Origin: Chitinophagaceae bacterium
GTDB lineage: Bacteria; Bacteroidota; Bacteroidia; Chitinophagales; Chitinophagaceae
Direction of reading: 5' to 3'
Length of the DNA stretch: 12,552 nt
Assembly: GCA_017989935.1 (NCBI GenBank)
Contig: JAGNOY010000028.1
Location: 1-12,552, forward strand
Part shown: positions 1-6,357 of the stretch, piece by piece
Numbering within the stretch: the stretch's first letter is position 1
How the letters are laid out: each line of letters starts with the position of its first letter
The notes under the pieces: generated by a model
Told to the model about the DNA's origin: nothing
What the model saw: the letters and a program-made list of their open reading frames with translations, nothing else
Databases searched by the model: none
Translations under genes and position numbers: made by a program

Positions 1-370
1 GTACTAAGTCTGTTTCCGGACATTTCTGACAAGCCATATTGAATAGCAAACAAACACACAAACTAGCAGCTCTAAATTGTTTTGAAAATAGGCTAGAAAT
101 CTTAATCATAAACATGAAAATAAATGTACGATTTTTTTTGCCCCCGTTGAACATTTCAATTCAAAAGTTCTGTATCGTCGGGGACCCCGCACCCTTCGGG
201 CATTGTTTCTTCAATGGTGACTATTCTTTTCTACTTAAGCAATTCAAAGAACATAATTTATCTCAAACGACACCATAAACTAGTCTATGTAGTTTGAGTA
301 GACTTTGTTTCAAACTTATGATGTCAAGGATGAGAATCAATCATATTCCGTACGTCTGATTCATTAAACC
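1..370. other. Left-edge spacer, no convincing gene
   Basis: No reading frame here looks like a protein family I recognise. The plus-strand frame from 39 to 278 has biased, low-complexity composition and no ribosome-binding site. Bases 1-42 read as an open plus-strand tail ending in TGA and could be the last codons of a gene beginning outside the window, but this is too short to judge. Visible structure is a GC-rich palindrome at 179-189 (CGGGG-A-CCCCG) followed by CCCTTCGGG at 192-200, both standing out from AT-rich surroundings. A 6-bp inverted repeat lies at 282-287 / 299-304 (AGTCTA / TAGACT), and CTCAAAC (262-268) pairs with GTTTGAG (292-298). The latter lie 3' of the minus-strand gene that ends at 371, but no T-tract follows them, so they are not called a terminator. 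Confidence 0.5.
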
Positions 371-1687
371 TTATTTCGTAAACGGAATACACAGTTTCTT
401 TTTTGTATTGTACACAGATAAATAATATACACCAGAAGCCAAAGTATTTGTAGGTACCCAAGTGGTCATTGTGTTTGAAGTAGCCTCATAAAGAAGCTGT
501 CCAAAACATGTATACATACGAATGGTATAGTCGCTGAAAGATTCAGGGACTTGCACTTGCAATAAATCCTTTACTGGATTCGGAGCTATGGTAATTTGTG
601 AGCTGATTTCTGTTGTTTCTACGGCCGTAGGTGTGCCATATCTTGCTACATAAAATTCACCAGCAAGGTTGGTATAACCACCCGTTACATACACATCTTG
701 GGTCGGAGAAATACAGATGCCATAAATATAATTGTTTGCCCCTAAGCTTTGCGCCCCACCTAATTCTGACCATACGCCATTTTTATATTGAGCAACGAAA
801 CGTAAATTATTCTGGTGAAACCCACCTGCTGCAAAAATGGTTCCAGCTGCATTAGTTTGCAGGGCATAAATTTGTCCACCCAAACCAGGAAAGCTATAAT
901 TCCCACCTAAGGCAGACCAGCTTGTTCCATTAAAGGTAGCTACATATCGTCGATTGCTATCATTTGTAAAAGCACCTGCAGCATAAATATGTTCACTACC
1001 ATCTTTACATAATTCGGAGATGCCTGCATTGGCTTTTAAATTATTTAAACCACCCACTTCATTCCAATTTGTACCGTCCCATTTTGCCACATAACAAAAG
1101 CCTTGTGCATTTTTAAAATCCCCCGAAGCATATATATTCCCTGAGCTATCTGCTAATAAAGCAAAAATATAGTCATTGGCAGCTAAAGTAGTGCCTCCTA
1201 AAGCAGACCAGCTAGAGCCATTATAGTGGGCTACATAACTCATGCCAGTAAGTTGAAAAGCGCCTGCAGCATATATATGATTTTGTTTATCACAGCACAA
1301 AGCATTGATGGATCCGTTGGCATTCAACCCGCTGACTTCCGACCAAACCAGCCCATCAAATTTGGCTACATAGGGTTGTCCTGAAGAATTGGTAAAGGCC
1401 CCAGCAACATAAATATTACCTGAATTATCTTGGCACATGGCACGAATTTGCCCATTAGCGGCTAAGGCATCTATTCCCCCTAGTTCAGTCCAATTTTGTC
1501 CATTCCATTGAGCTACGTACTGATGCCCATTGGCATTTAGAAATCCGCCGCCAACATAAATTCGATTTTGTTTGTCAGACATAATATTTAAACCATTCAC
1601 TTGTGGAAACACCCCAACCGGATTCCACTGCTGAGCCCATATCATCGATGATACACAAAGTAAAATAAGCGTGCTTAATTTTCGCAT
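371..1687 (-). CDS. Secreted seven-repeat (probable beta-propeller) protein, T9SS type A tail
   Basis: This is a 438-residue exported protein. Residues 1-18 form a signal peptide ending in the typical Bacteroidota WAQ. Residues about 43-351 hold seven repeats of 46-50 residues, starting near 43, 92, 138, 185, 234, 284 and 332. Each has the pattern IYxAGxFxN...YVAxWNGxxWSELGG. Seven repeats of this size suggest a seven-bladed beta-propeller (inference). The last repeat lacks the WSELGG strand, while WNPVG directly after the signal peptide (residues 21-25) resembles it, as expected if the N-terminus closes the ring. Residues about 360-438 match a T9SS type A sorting domain: APNPVKD at 368-374, a FGQLLY strand, and a terminal SGVYYLSVY segment. 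The protein would cross the outer membrane through T9SS and be released or anchored at the surface. Ligand or enzymatic role is unknown. The start is ATG at 1687. Confidence 0.85.
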   Translation of the reverse strand: MRKLSTLILLCVSSMIWAQQWNPVGVFPQVNGLNIMSDKQNRIYVGGGFLNANGHQYVAQWNGQNWTELGGIDALAANGQIRAMCQDNSGNIYVAGAFTNSSGQPYVAKFDGLVWSEVSGLNANGSINALCCDKQNHIYAAGAFQLTGMSYVAHYNGSSWSALGGTTLAANDYIFALLADSSGNIYASGDFKNAQGFCYVAKWDGTNWNEVGGLNNLKANAGISELCKDGSEHIYAAGAFTNDSNRRYVATFNGTSWSALGGNYSFPGLGGQIYALQTNAAGTIFAAGGFHQNNLRFVAQYKNGVWSELGGAQSLGANNYIYGICISPTQDVYVTGGYTNLAGEFYVARYGTPTAVETTEISSQITIAPNPVKDLLQVQVPESFSDYTIRMYTCFGQLLYEATSNTMTTWVPTNTLASGVYYLSVYNTKKKLCIPFTK

Positions 1688-1806
1688 AAAATAGATTTTA
1701 TAAGAATTAATTTGTTTGCCTAAAAATAAATAAAAATAATTATGATTATACCTGATGTATGCGGTTTACTTTTCCACTTTGGCGATTAATGAGGGCAATC
1801 CTTGGT

Positions 1807-1914
1807 GCTGTTCGAGATGTTAGCCCTGCGCATCTCGTACCTAGAATTATACAGATTTGAATCTGTATGTATACATGACATATTAATTAAAACAAGGCTA
1901 ACATCCCGAACAGC
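1807..1914. repeat. Nested-palindrome element, 19-bp terminal inverted repeats
   Basis: Two 19-bp ends (1807-1825 and 1896-1914) are reverse complements with one mismatch (GCTGTTCGAGATGTTAGCC against GGCTAACATCCCGAACAGC). Inside lie two smaller palindromes. CGAGATG at 1813-1819 can pair with CATCTCG at 1831-1837, competing with the outer stem. ATACAGATT at 1849-1857 pairs with AATCTGTAT at 1860-1868 around a 2-nt centre. The element sits 52 bp 3' of the kbl stop and about 120 bp 5' of the next minus-strand gene. It encodes nothing convincing; the plus-strand frame across it is a by-product of the palindromes. It looks like a miniature inverted-repeat or REP-like dispersed element. No second copy is in the window, so repetitiveness is inferred from structure and a vague memory of similar Bacteroidota spacers. 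Confidence 0.6.
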
Positions 1915-1966
1915 TTGTGTTTCATTAGGAGAAACTCTAACAGCTTTGTTATGGACCGTAGTTCTA

Positions 1967-3154
1967 TTATTTGATTACACCTAATTCCTTGCCCACTTTG
2001 GTGAAGGCTGCAATGGCCTGATCTAAATCTTCTTGACTATGACCTGCGCTTATTTGCACGCGGATACGGGCATTGCCTTTAGCTACCACAGGAAAGAAAA
2101 AGCCGACTACATAAATGCCTTCTTCTAACATTCTGCTAGCCATTGTTTGAGCTAATACAGCATCATACAACATAATGGGTACGATAGGATGTATGCCTGG
2201 CTTGATATCAAAACCTGCAGCAGTCATTTTTTCTCTGAAATAAGCAGTATTCGTTTCTAGCTTATCTCTTAAGTCTGTTGTTTCACTTAGCATGTCTAAG
2301 ATAGCAATTGAGGCGCCTACTATACTTGGTGCTAGGGTATTCGAAAAAAGATAGGGTCTGCTTTTTTGTCTAAGCATATCAATAATTTCTTTTCTGCCCG
2401 AAGTAAATCCACCATTCGCTCCACCTAAGGCTTTTCCTAAGGTGCCTGTGATAATATCTACTCGATCCATTACACCGCATAATTCGTGTACGCCTCTGCC
2501 TTTCTTTCCCATGAATCCACTCGAATGACATTCATCTATCATCACGATGGCATTATACTTATCGGCTAAGTCACAAATTTTATCTAATTGAGCAATCGTG
2601 CCATCCATGCTAAATACGCTATCTGTGGCAATCATGCGGCTTCGACAATGTTGGGTGGCTTTCAGTTTCTCTTCAAGCTCAGCCATATCATTGTGTTTGT
2701 AACGATGACGTTCGGCCTTACACAATCTTACGCCATCAATGATAGAGGCGTGATTTAATTCATCAGAAATAATCGCATCTTGTTCGTTTAATAAAGGTTC
2801 GAACAAACCTCCATTGGCATCAAAAGCAGCGCAATATAAAATAGTATCTTCTGTGCCTAGGAAGCTTGAAATTTTAGCTTCTAATTCTTTATGAATATCT
2901 TGGGTTCCGCAAATAAATCTTACACTGCTCATGCCGTATCCTCGTTGTTTGATGGCTTCATGAGCAGCTTCAACGGTTTTTGGGTGAGATGATAATCCTA
3001 AATAATTGTTGGCACAAAAATTCAACACAGGTTTTCCATTGGCTTGAATGTGGGCAGCTTGTTCTGTGCTAATAATTCTTTCTTGTTTGAATAAACCAGC
3101 TTCTTTAATTTCAGAAACTTCTTGTCCAATTCTTTCTACAAATTGTTGATTCAT
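1967..3154 (-). CDS. kbl: Glycine C-acetyltransferase (2-amino-3-ketobutyrate CoA ligase)
   Basis: This is a cytosolic PLP enzyme that interconverts 2-amino-3-oxobutyrate plus CoA with glycine plus acetyl-CoA, the second step of threonine breakdown through threonine dehydrogenase. The 395-residue length matches the family (E. coli Kbl is 398), and the sequence is collinear with it throughout. Visible motifs are NFCANNYLGL (45-54), SVRFICGTQD (77-86), DELNHASIIDG with H135, which stacks on the cofactor ring, DECH at 207-210 (D207 pairs with the pyridine nitrogen), the PLP lysine K241 in TGTLGKALGG, and the substrate-binding arginine region ARIR (362-365). Start ATG at 3154 follows a TACCTTTG -7 box by about 20 bp, so the gene probably has its own promoter despite lying 3' of the regulator gene. 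No threonine dehydrogenase gene is adjacent. The related 8-amino-7-oxononanoate synthase is less likely because the motifs fit Kbl closely. Confidence 0.96.
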   Translation of the reverse strand: MNQQFVERIGQEVSEIKEAGLFKQERIISTEQAAHIQANGKPVLNFCANNYLGLSSHPKTVEAAHEAIKQRGYGMSSVRFICGTQDIHKELEAKISSFLGTEDTILYCAAFDANGGLFEPLLNEQDAIISDELNHASIIDGVRLCKAERHRYKHNDMAELEEKLKATQHCRSRMIATDSVFSMDGTIAQLDKICDLADKYNAIVMIDECHSSGFMGKKGRGVHELCGVMDRVDIITGTLGKALGGANGGFTSGRKEIIDMLRQKSRPYLFSNTLAPSIVGASIAILDMLSETTDLRDKLETNTAYFREKMTAAGFDIKPGIHPIVPIMLYDAVLAQTMASRMLEEGIYVVGFFFPVVAKGNARIRVQISAGHSQEDLDQAIAAFTKVGKELGVIK

Positions 3155-3173
3155 GCCTAATTATTTTAGAGCG

Positions 3174-3181
3174 CAAAGGTA
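3174..3181 (-). promoter_or_regulatory. Bacteroidota -7 box (TACCTTTG) upstream of kbl
   Basis: Read on the minus strand this is TACCTTTG, an exact match to the TAnnTTTG -7 consensus of the Bacteroidota housekeeping sigma factor. It ends 19 bp before the kbl ATG, implying a short leader. No clear TTTG-type -33 element is visible at the usual distance. Confidence 0.55.
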
Positions 3182-3255
3182 GGTGATGAAGTGATAACTT
3201 TATAATGCTTCGAACTAAAATTCAAAGTATATTGATGGGTTGCTCACATTCGGGT

Positions 3256-3382
3256 TTACATGTATTGCGGCAACGATTGTCGTGGAAAGCCCGCAATCCG
3301 AGAGGCTTCTCAAAATATAATTTTACTTGAGATTTGATGGCCGATCGGAAGCGGACTTGGAACAAAAGCGTGTGTGCCGCCC
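3256..3382 (-). repeat. Dispersed intergenic repeat, copy 1
   Basis: Read on the minus strand, the 5' end (3382-3364) begins GGGCGGCACACACGCTTTT and matches the right-hand copy at 11994-12012 in 16 of 19 positions. The 3' end (3288-3256, TTTCCACGACAATCG...) matches 12041-12073 in 25 of 33 positions. The middle differs in length (75 against 28 nt) and sequence. The element starts 14 nt after the stop codon of the WYL gene, in the same orientation as that gene, so it would be carried in its 3' untranslated RNA. It includes the palindrome CCGATCGG. A reading frame at 3222-3437 crosses it but is treated as a by-product of the repeat. Confidence 0.65.
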
Positions 3383-3396
3383 AATGAATTAAATAA

Positions 3397-4404
3397 CTAT
3401 TTGTATTGCAAACTTGCTTGATGCACGATCTCTGCAATTTGTTTCACCAATGATTTCGGTTGAAGCACTTTTAATTTATCTCCGAAGCTGAGTAACAAGG
3501 CAATGAGCTCATAATTGATAACTAGATCAACAGTGAGCACTAATTTTTGATTTGTTTCTTCATTGATTTTTTGCGAATGATGCAGGGGTTGTGACTTGAG
3601 GTAATTGGCTTGTAAAGGATCAAATTCTAAGACTATATGTTCGGGCTTGGTGCCAGGCAAAGAAATGCCTATGGTAGATTGAAAGTAGTTTTCTTTATCT
3701 AATTCTTCTTCTTCAAAAGTTTGGTTCATGCAAATCACTTCTTGCATTCGATCGAAAGCGAAGGTGAGAAATTTAGCTTCTTTGCTTGGATGAATATCTT
3801 TGCCGATTAAATACATTCTGCCATGATATTCTTTAATAAAATAAGGGTGTATGGTATGTTTTTTTGCTTCTTGTCTGGTAAAGGGTAGGTAATTAACCCT
3901 CAATACATTTTTGTGATGAATCGCTTCAACAATATCACTCATGAATTCGATGCCTTGATATCGTTTGGGTCTATCTAAAAGCAATATACTATGTTGTTGA
4001 CTACTTTTTTCTCGACTTAATTTTACTGATGAAGCAATTTTTTGTATAGCATCATCGAACAACTTGATGGCAGGAATCTCTTTGAATTGCTCTAAAATTC
4101 CAATGGCAATTTCTAGTCCTTGTAAATCTTCTTCAGACACAGGAATGTGGTTGATAGAATATTCAGGGTCTGTATACACATATCCTTTTTTAGCTTGGCT
4201 ATACTCAATCGGGGCATTAAAACCCAAGGATTCGTCGTAGCGCATGGCATAAATATCTTTTTGTATCATAGAAACCGATACGGTTGTGCCCATTTTATCA
4301 CTCACATAATCCACAATATCTTGTAGAGAAGGGGCTGTTTTATGGCGAATTGTCATGCGATTGTCAATTAATCGGTACCGTGTTAATGCATTTTTGTTTC
4401 TCAT
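3397..4404 (-). CDS. WYL-domain transcriptional regulator
   Basis: This 335-residue soluble protein has the order usual for WYL regulators. An N-terminal winged-helix-type DNA-binding region spans about residues 5-80 (LTRYRLIDNRM, LQDIVDYVSDKMG, then SVSMIQKDIYAMR as the recognition-helix region). A linker follows, then the WYL domain at about 140-230, and a C-terminal WCX-type domain at about 255-330 with VLEFDP at its start and LLSFGDKLKVLQP near its end. The core motif is HPYFIKEYHGRMYLIGKD; methionine replaces the tryptophan of the W-Y-L triad, while Y and L remain. WYL domains bind nucleotides, single-stranded nucleic acid or other small ligands and tune the linked HTH. They regulate varied genes, including DNA-damage, phage-defence and metabolic loci. 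The target is unknown; the divergently transcribed unknown gene 106 bp away is the obvious candidate, with autoregulation also possible. Confidence 0.85.
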   Translation of the reverse strand: MRNKNALTRYRLIDNRMTIRHKTAPSLQDIVDYVSDKMGTTVSVSMIQKDIYAMRYDESLGFNAPIEYSQAKKGYVYTDPEYSINHIPVSEEDLQGLEIAIGILEQFKEIPAIKLFDDAIQKIASSVKLSREKSSQQHSILLLDRPKRYQGIEFMSDIVEAIHHKNVLRVNYLPFTRQEAKKHTIHPYFIKEYHGRMYLIGKDIHPSKEAKFLTFAFDRMQEVICMNQTFEEEELDKENYFQSTIGISLPGTKPEHIVLEFDPLQANYLKSQPLHHSQKINEETNQKLVLTVDLVINYELIALLLSFGDKLKVLQPKSLVKQIAEIVHQASLQYK

Positions 4405-4434
4405 CGTCTATATGGGTATGAAAAAGTATAAAAG

Positions 4435-4442
4435 TAAAGATA
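4435..4442 (-). promoter_or_regulatory. Possible -7 box for the WYL gene
   Basis: The minus strand reads TATCTTTA, one mismatch from TAnnTTTG, 30 bp upstream of the WYL start. Weak evidence in AT-rich DNA; listed because the divergent spacer must hold both promoters. Confidence 0.25.
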
Positions 4443-4480
4443 GTTTAAACCTACGTAAACTCATTACGCAGCAACGAAGA

Positions 4481-4488
4481 AACCTTTG
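4481..4488 (+). promoter_or_regulatory. Possible -7 box for the divergent unknown gene
   Basis: AACCTTTG is one mismatch from TAnnTTTG and ends 22 bp before the ATG at 4511. This spacing supports that ATG over the earlier in-frame starts at 4412 and 4418, whose translation would run through the box. Confidence 0.3.
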
Positions 4489-4510
4489 TAGACAATTAAA
4501 TAATTGCAAT

Positions 4511-5104
4511 ATGAAGAATACATTTGTTAAAGCCGATTTTAAGATTCAAGCCTTTAGTAGTAGCCGCGTTATTTTTGACGACAGCGATTTAGTAAGTATG
4601 GACATCCGCTGTCGGATCAACGACCAATTGGTTAATACGACCTTGTTATTTACCTTTTCTAAATTTAATGACCTGCTTCGTTTTAGTCATGAATCGGGCG
4701 ATCAATTACAAATGCTTGTGAGTGATAAACTCTTGAGCAATGAAGATCAACCTTACATTATAGATTTACATGCAGAGCCTCTTATTTTTTCATCTTGCAC
4801 CTTAGAGCTTTCTTACTTGATTGCTGACGATTCAACTTGCTTTAGTGTAGAGGAGCTCAGTCCGCTTTCTTTCCTTCAACAAGCGAAGCAACTGCGTCAA
4901 AATGTTCGTGACTTTAATCATGTACATTTAGATAATAAGGTAAATCACAATCATACCTTAGAAGAATTTGCTTCACGTTTTAGATACTATACAGGCTTAC
5001 TCGAATTAAATTTAAATGAAAAAGCAGCAAGAGAAAAAGCAGGCTTATTGAATGATAAGCTCTTTAAAATGGCTTTTCATGCTGCTCAACAAATGAAGTC
5101 TTAA
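4511..5104 (+). CDS. Hypothetical protein, unknown family
   Basis: The predicted protein has 197 residues from ATG at 4511. The frame stays open back to 4355, but the earliest starts lie inside the regulator gene, and those at 4412 and 4418 would add a basic, low-quality leader. I do not recognise a family. There is no signal peptide and no membrane segment, so it is probably cytosolic. Residues 1-115 look like alternating beta strands (VKADFKIQAF, NTTLLFTFSKF, LIFSSCTLELSYLI). Residues 120-197 are mostly helical and charged (FLQQAKQLRQNVRDF, then LEEFASRFRYYTGLLELN). A histidine-rich stretch lies between, NHVHLDNKVNHNH at 136-148. It is transcribed away from the WYL regulator, and its TAA overlaps the stop of the convergent Ate-like gene. 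Regulation by the WYL protein is an inference from position only. Confidence 0.65.
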   Translation: MKNTFVKADFKIQAFSSSRVIFDDSDLVSMDIRCRINDQLVNTTLLFTFSKFNDLLRFSHESGDQLQMLVSDKLLSNEDQPYIIDLHAEPLIFSSCTLELSYLIADDSTCFSVEELSPLSFLQQAKQLRQNVRDFNHVHLDNKVNHNHTLEEFASRFRYYTGLLELNLNEKAAREKAGLLNDKLFKMAFHAAQQMKS

Positions 5105-6192
5105 TGGGCGGGATATTTGTTAAGTTGTTTGCGAAAATGAAGTAAGAAATTGGGTACATCTTGTTCGGAGAATAAAATTTCTTCTTGTCTGAGTAAAGTG
5201 GCAGCATAAAAACCAGGGTCGTTTGGTGATTCCGGATTGAACCACACATGACTACAGAGTAAGGCATGGTATTTTTGAAGTCGGATATCATACACAAAGC
5301 TGACTTGATAATCTGTATGAGAGAAATCGGCGGACATTAACACAACAGGATAATCTAGGAGTGTTTGTTGTTGAAACCCTGGAATGAGTTTGGCATCAAA
5401 AAAATCATAATGATTGAGTTCAGTGGTTAAACCGAGTATGGCTAACTCGTTTTGTAAAATAGTCAAGGCCTGCCTCATTTTTTCCAAAGGCCAAGGCTCT
5501 TGTTCAAGTTGGTCTATGGGCAACCATTGATTTGTTGAAATGCTAAAGAAAGACATGGCGGTTTTACTCAAACTACGTTTATATTCGAAAGGAGCATATT
5601 CGGGTACTAAATAACCTGGATAAAAAAAATCGTAACCAGCGTTTTTTGCGTGAAGCATTTTTTGCAGAATTACGTATTTACCCAAACTGTGTTTTTTATA
5701 TTCGGGATGATAAAATGCGCAAATTCCGGCTACACTTGCTTGACCCAAATCAAAGTAACCGCAAGCGATTAAGTTATCTCCATCATATATTTCTACTTGA
5801 TAAGTATTGAATATTTGGTTTGCTTCATGCAGTGCCAACAATTTGTGTAAACTTTGGCTCGGTTGAAATTCTATACCAGTTTTATACAGTTGATATAAGT
5901 TTTCTTGGGCATCGCTTAAGACAAATTTCTTTATGTTGACTTGAAATCGATTATTGAGCCTGAGTAATTTTTGTTGTTGTTTATCAGCTTCAAACTCAGA
6001 TAAATGAACCTTTAACCAAATGGCGTTGTAATATTTTTTATGAAATTTTAAGAATTGCGTTGTAAAAACTGATTGCCCAATTCTAAACCAGCCCATATCT
6101 AAGTATCTATCTAATATGGCATCCTCTAAAGATGCTGGAGATATGATTTGGGCTAGCGGTAACGACAAGGGTGAAGTGGTAGAGATTGACAA
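5101..6192 (-). CDS. Ate1/Bpt-like aminoacyl-tRNA-protein transferase homologue
   Basis: This 363-residue cytosolic protein resembles the N-degron transferases Ate1 and Bpt, which transfer Arg or Leu from tRNA to protein N-termini through a GNAT-like fold. Residues 24-83 follow the family's N-terminal pattern (LDRYLDMGWFRIGQ, then LKVHLSEFEADKQQQ in place of the basic PSRSQRR segment). Residues about 130-210 carry the best match: GYFDLGQASVAGICAFYHPE, SLGKYVILQKML (169-180), then FYPGYLVPEYAPFEYK in place of YLGYWIxGxxKMxYK. The paired N-terminal cysteines of typical Ate/Bpt are absent. Residues 220-363 are an extension beyond bacterial Bpt length that I do not recognise. The start is TTG at 6192: an in-frame TGA lies upstream with no ATG between, and the first internal ATG (residue 33) would cut into the conserved region. 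Activity and donor tRNA are unproven. The 3' end interlocks with the convergent unknown gene. Confidence 0.65.
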   Translation of the reverse strand: MSISTTSPLSLPLAQIISPASLEDAILDRYLDMGWFRIGQSVFTTQFLKFHKKYYNAIWLKVHLSEFEADKQQQKLLRLNNRFQVNIKKFVLSDAQENLYQLYKTGIEFQPSQSLHKLLALHEANQIFNTYQVEIYDGDNLIACGYFDLGQASVAGICAFYHPEYKKHSLGKYVILQKMLHAKNAGYDFFYPGYLVPEYAPFEYKRSLSKTAMSFFSISTNQWLPIDQLEQEPWPLEKMRQALTILQNELAILGLTTELNHYDFFDAKLIPGFQQQTLLDYPVVLMSADFSHTDYQVSFVYDIRLQKYHALLCSHVWFNPESPNDPGFYAATLLRQEEILFSEQDVPNFLLHFRKQLNKYPAH

Positions 6193-6220
6193 TGAAATAG
6201 TTTTGAAATTGACGCTTAAT

Positions 6221-6228
6221 CAAAATTA
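6221..6228 (-). promoter_or_regulatory. Possible -7 box for the Ate-like gene
   Basis: The minus strand reads TAATTTTG, an exact TAnnTTTG match, ending 28 bp before the TTG start at 6192. The spacing is reasonable and gives mild support for initiation near there. No -33 element is evident, and the region is AT-rich. Confidence 0.35.
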
Positions 6229-6357
6229 ATTATTCCATTTGATTTTTGCATGAATTATTTAGAACGAAACAATTTCAAAGACAGATGAACTTTCATTTTC
6301 TTCACTGCATCTGTTGATCTCAAAAATTATACTTCTGAATGTTATTTATAAATATTC

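Noticed and set aside
1..42. End of a transposase or other gene at the left edge
   Set aside because: Only 13 codons are visible before a stop and nothing diagnostic can be read from them.
39..278. Plus-strand open frame of 79 codons in the left spacer
   Set aside because: No recognisable family, no ribosome-binding or promoter signal, and it runs through a GC palindrome; composition looks non-coding.
1802..1984. Plus-strand open frame of 60 codons over the palindromic element
   Set aside because: Its coding potential comes from the inverted-repeat element and it overlaps the 3' end of kbl on the other strand.
3222..3437. Minus-strand open frame of 71 codons after the WYL gene
   Set aside because: It starts inside the WYL gene in another frame and runs through the dispersed repeat; the diverged second copy does not keep an equivalent frame length.
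6281..6314. ACAGATG/CATCTGT inverted repeat 3' of the PKD-protein gene as a terminator
   Set aside because: Only a 7-bp stem with a 20-nt loop and no T-tract on the minus strand.
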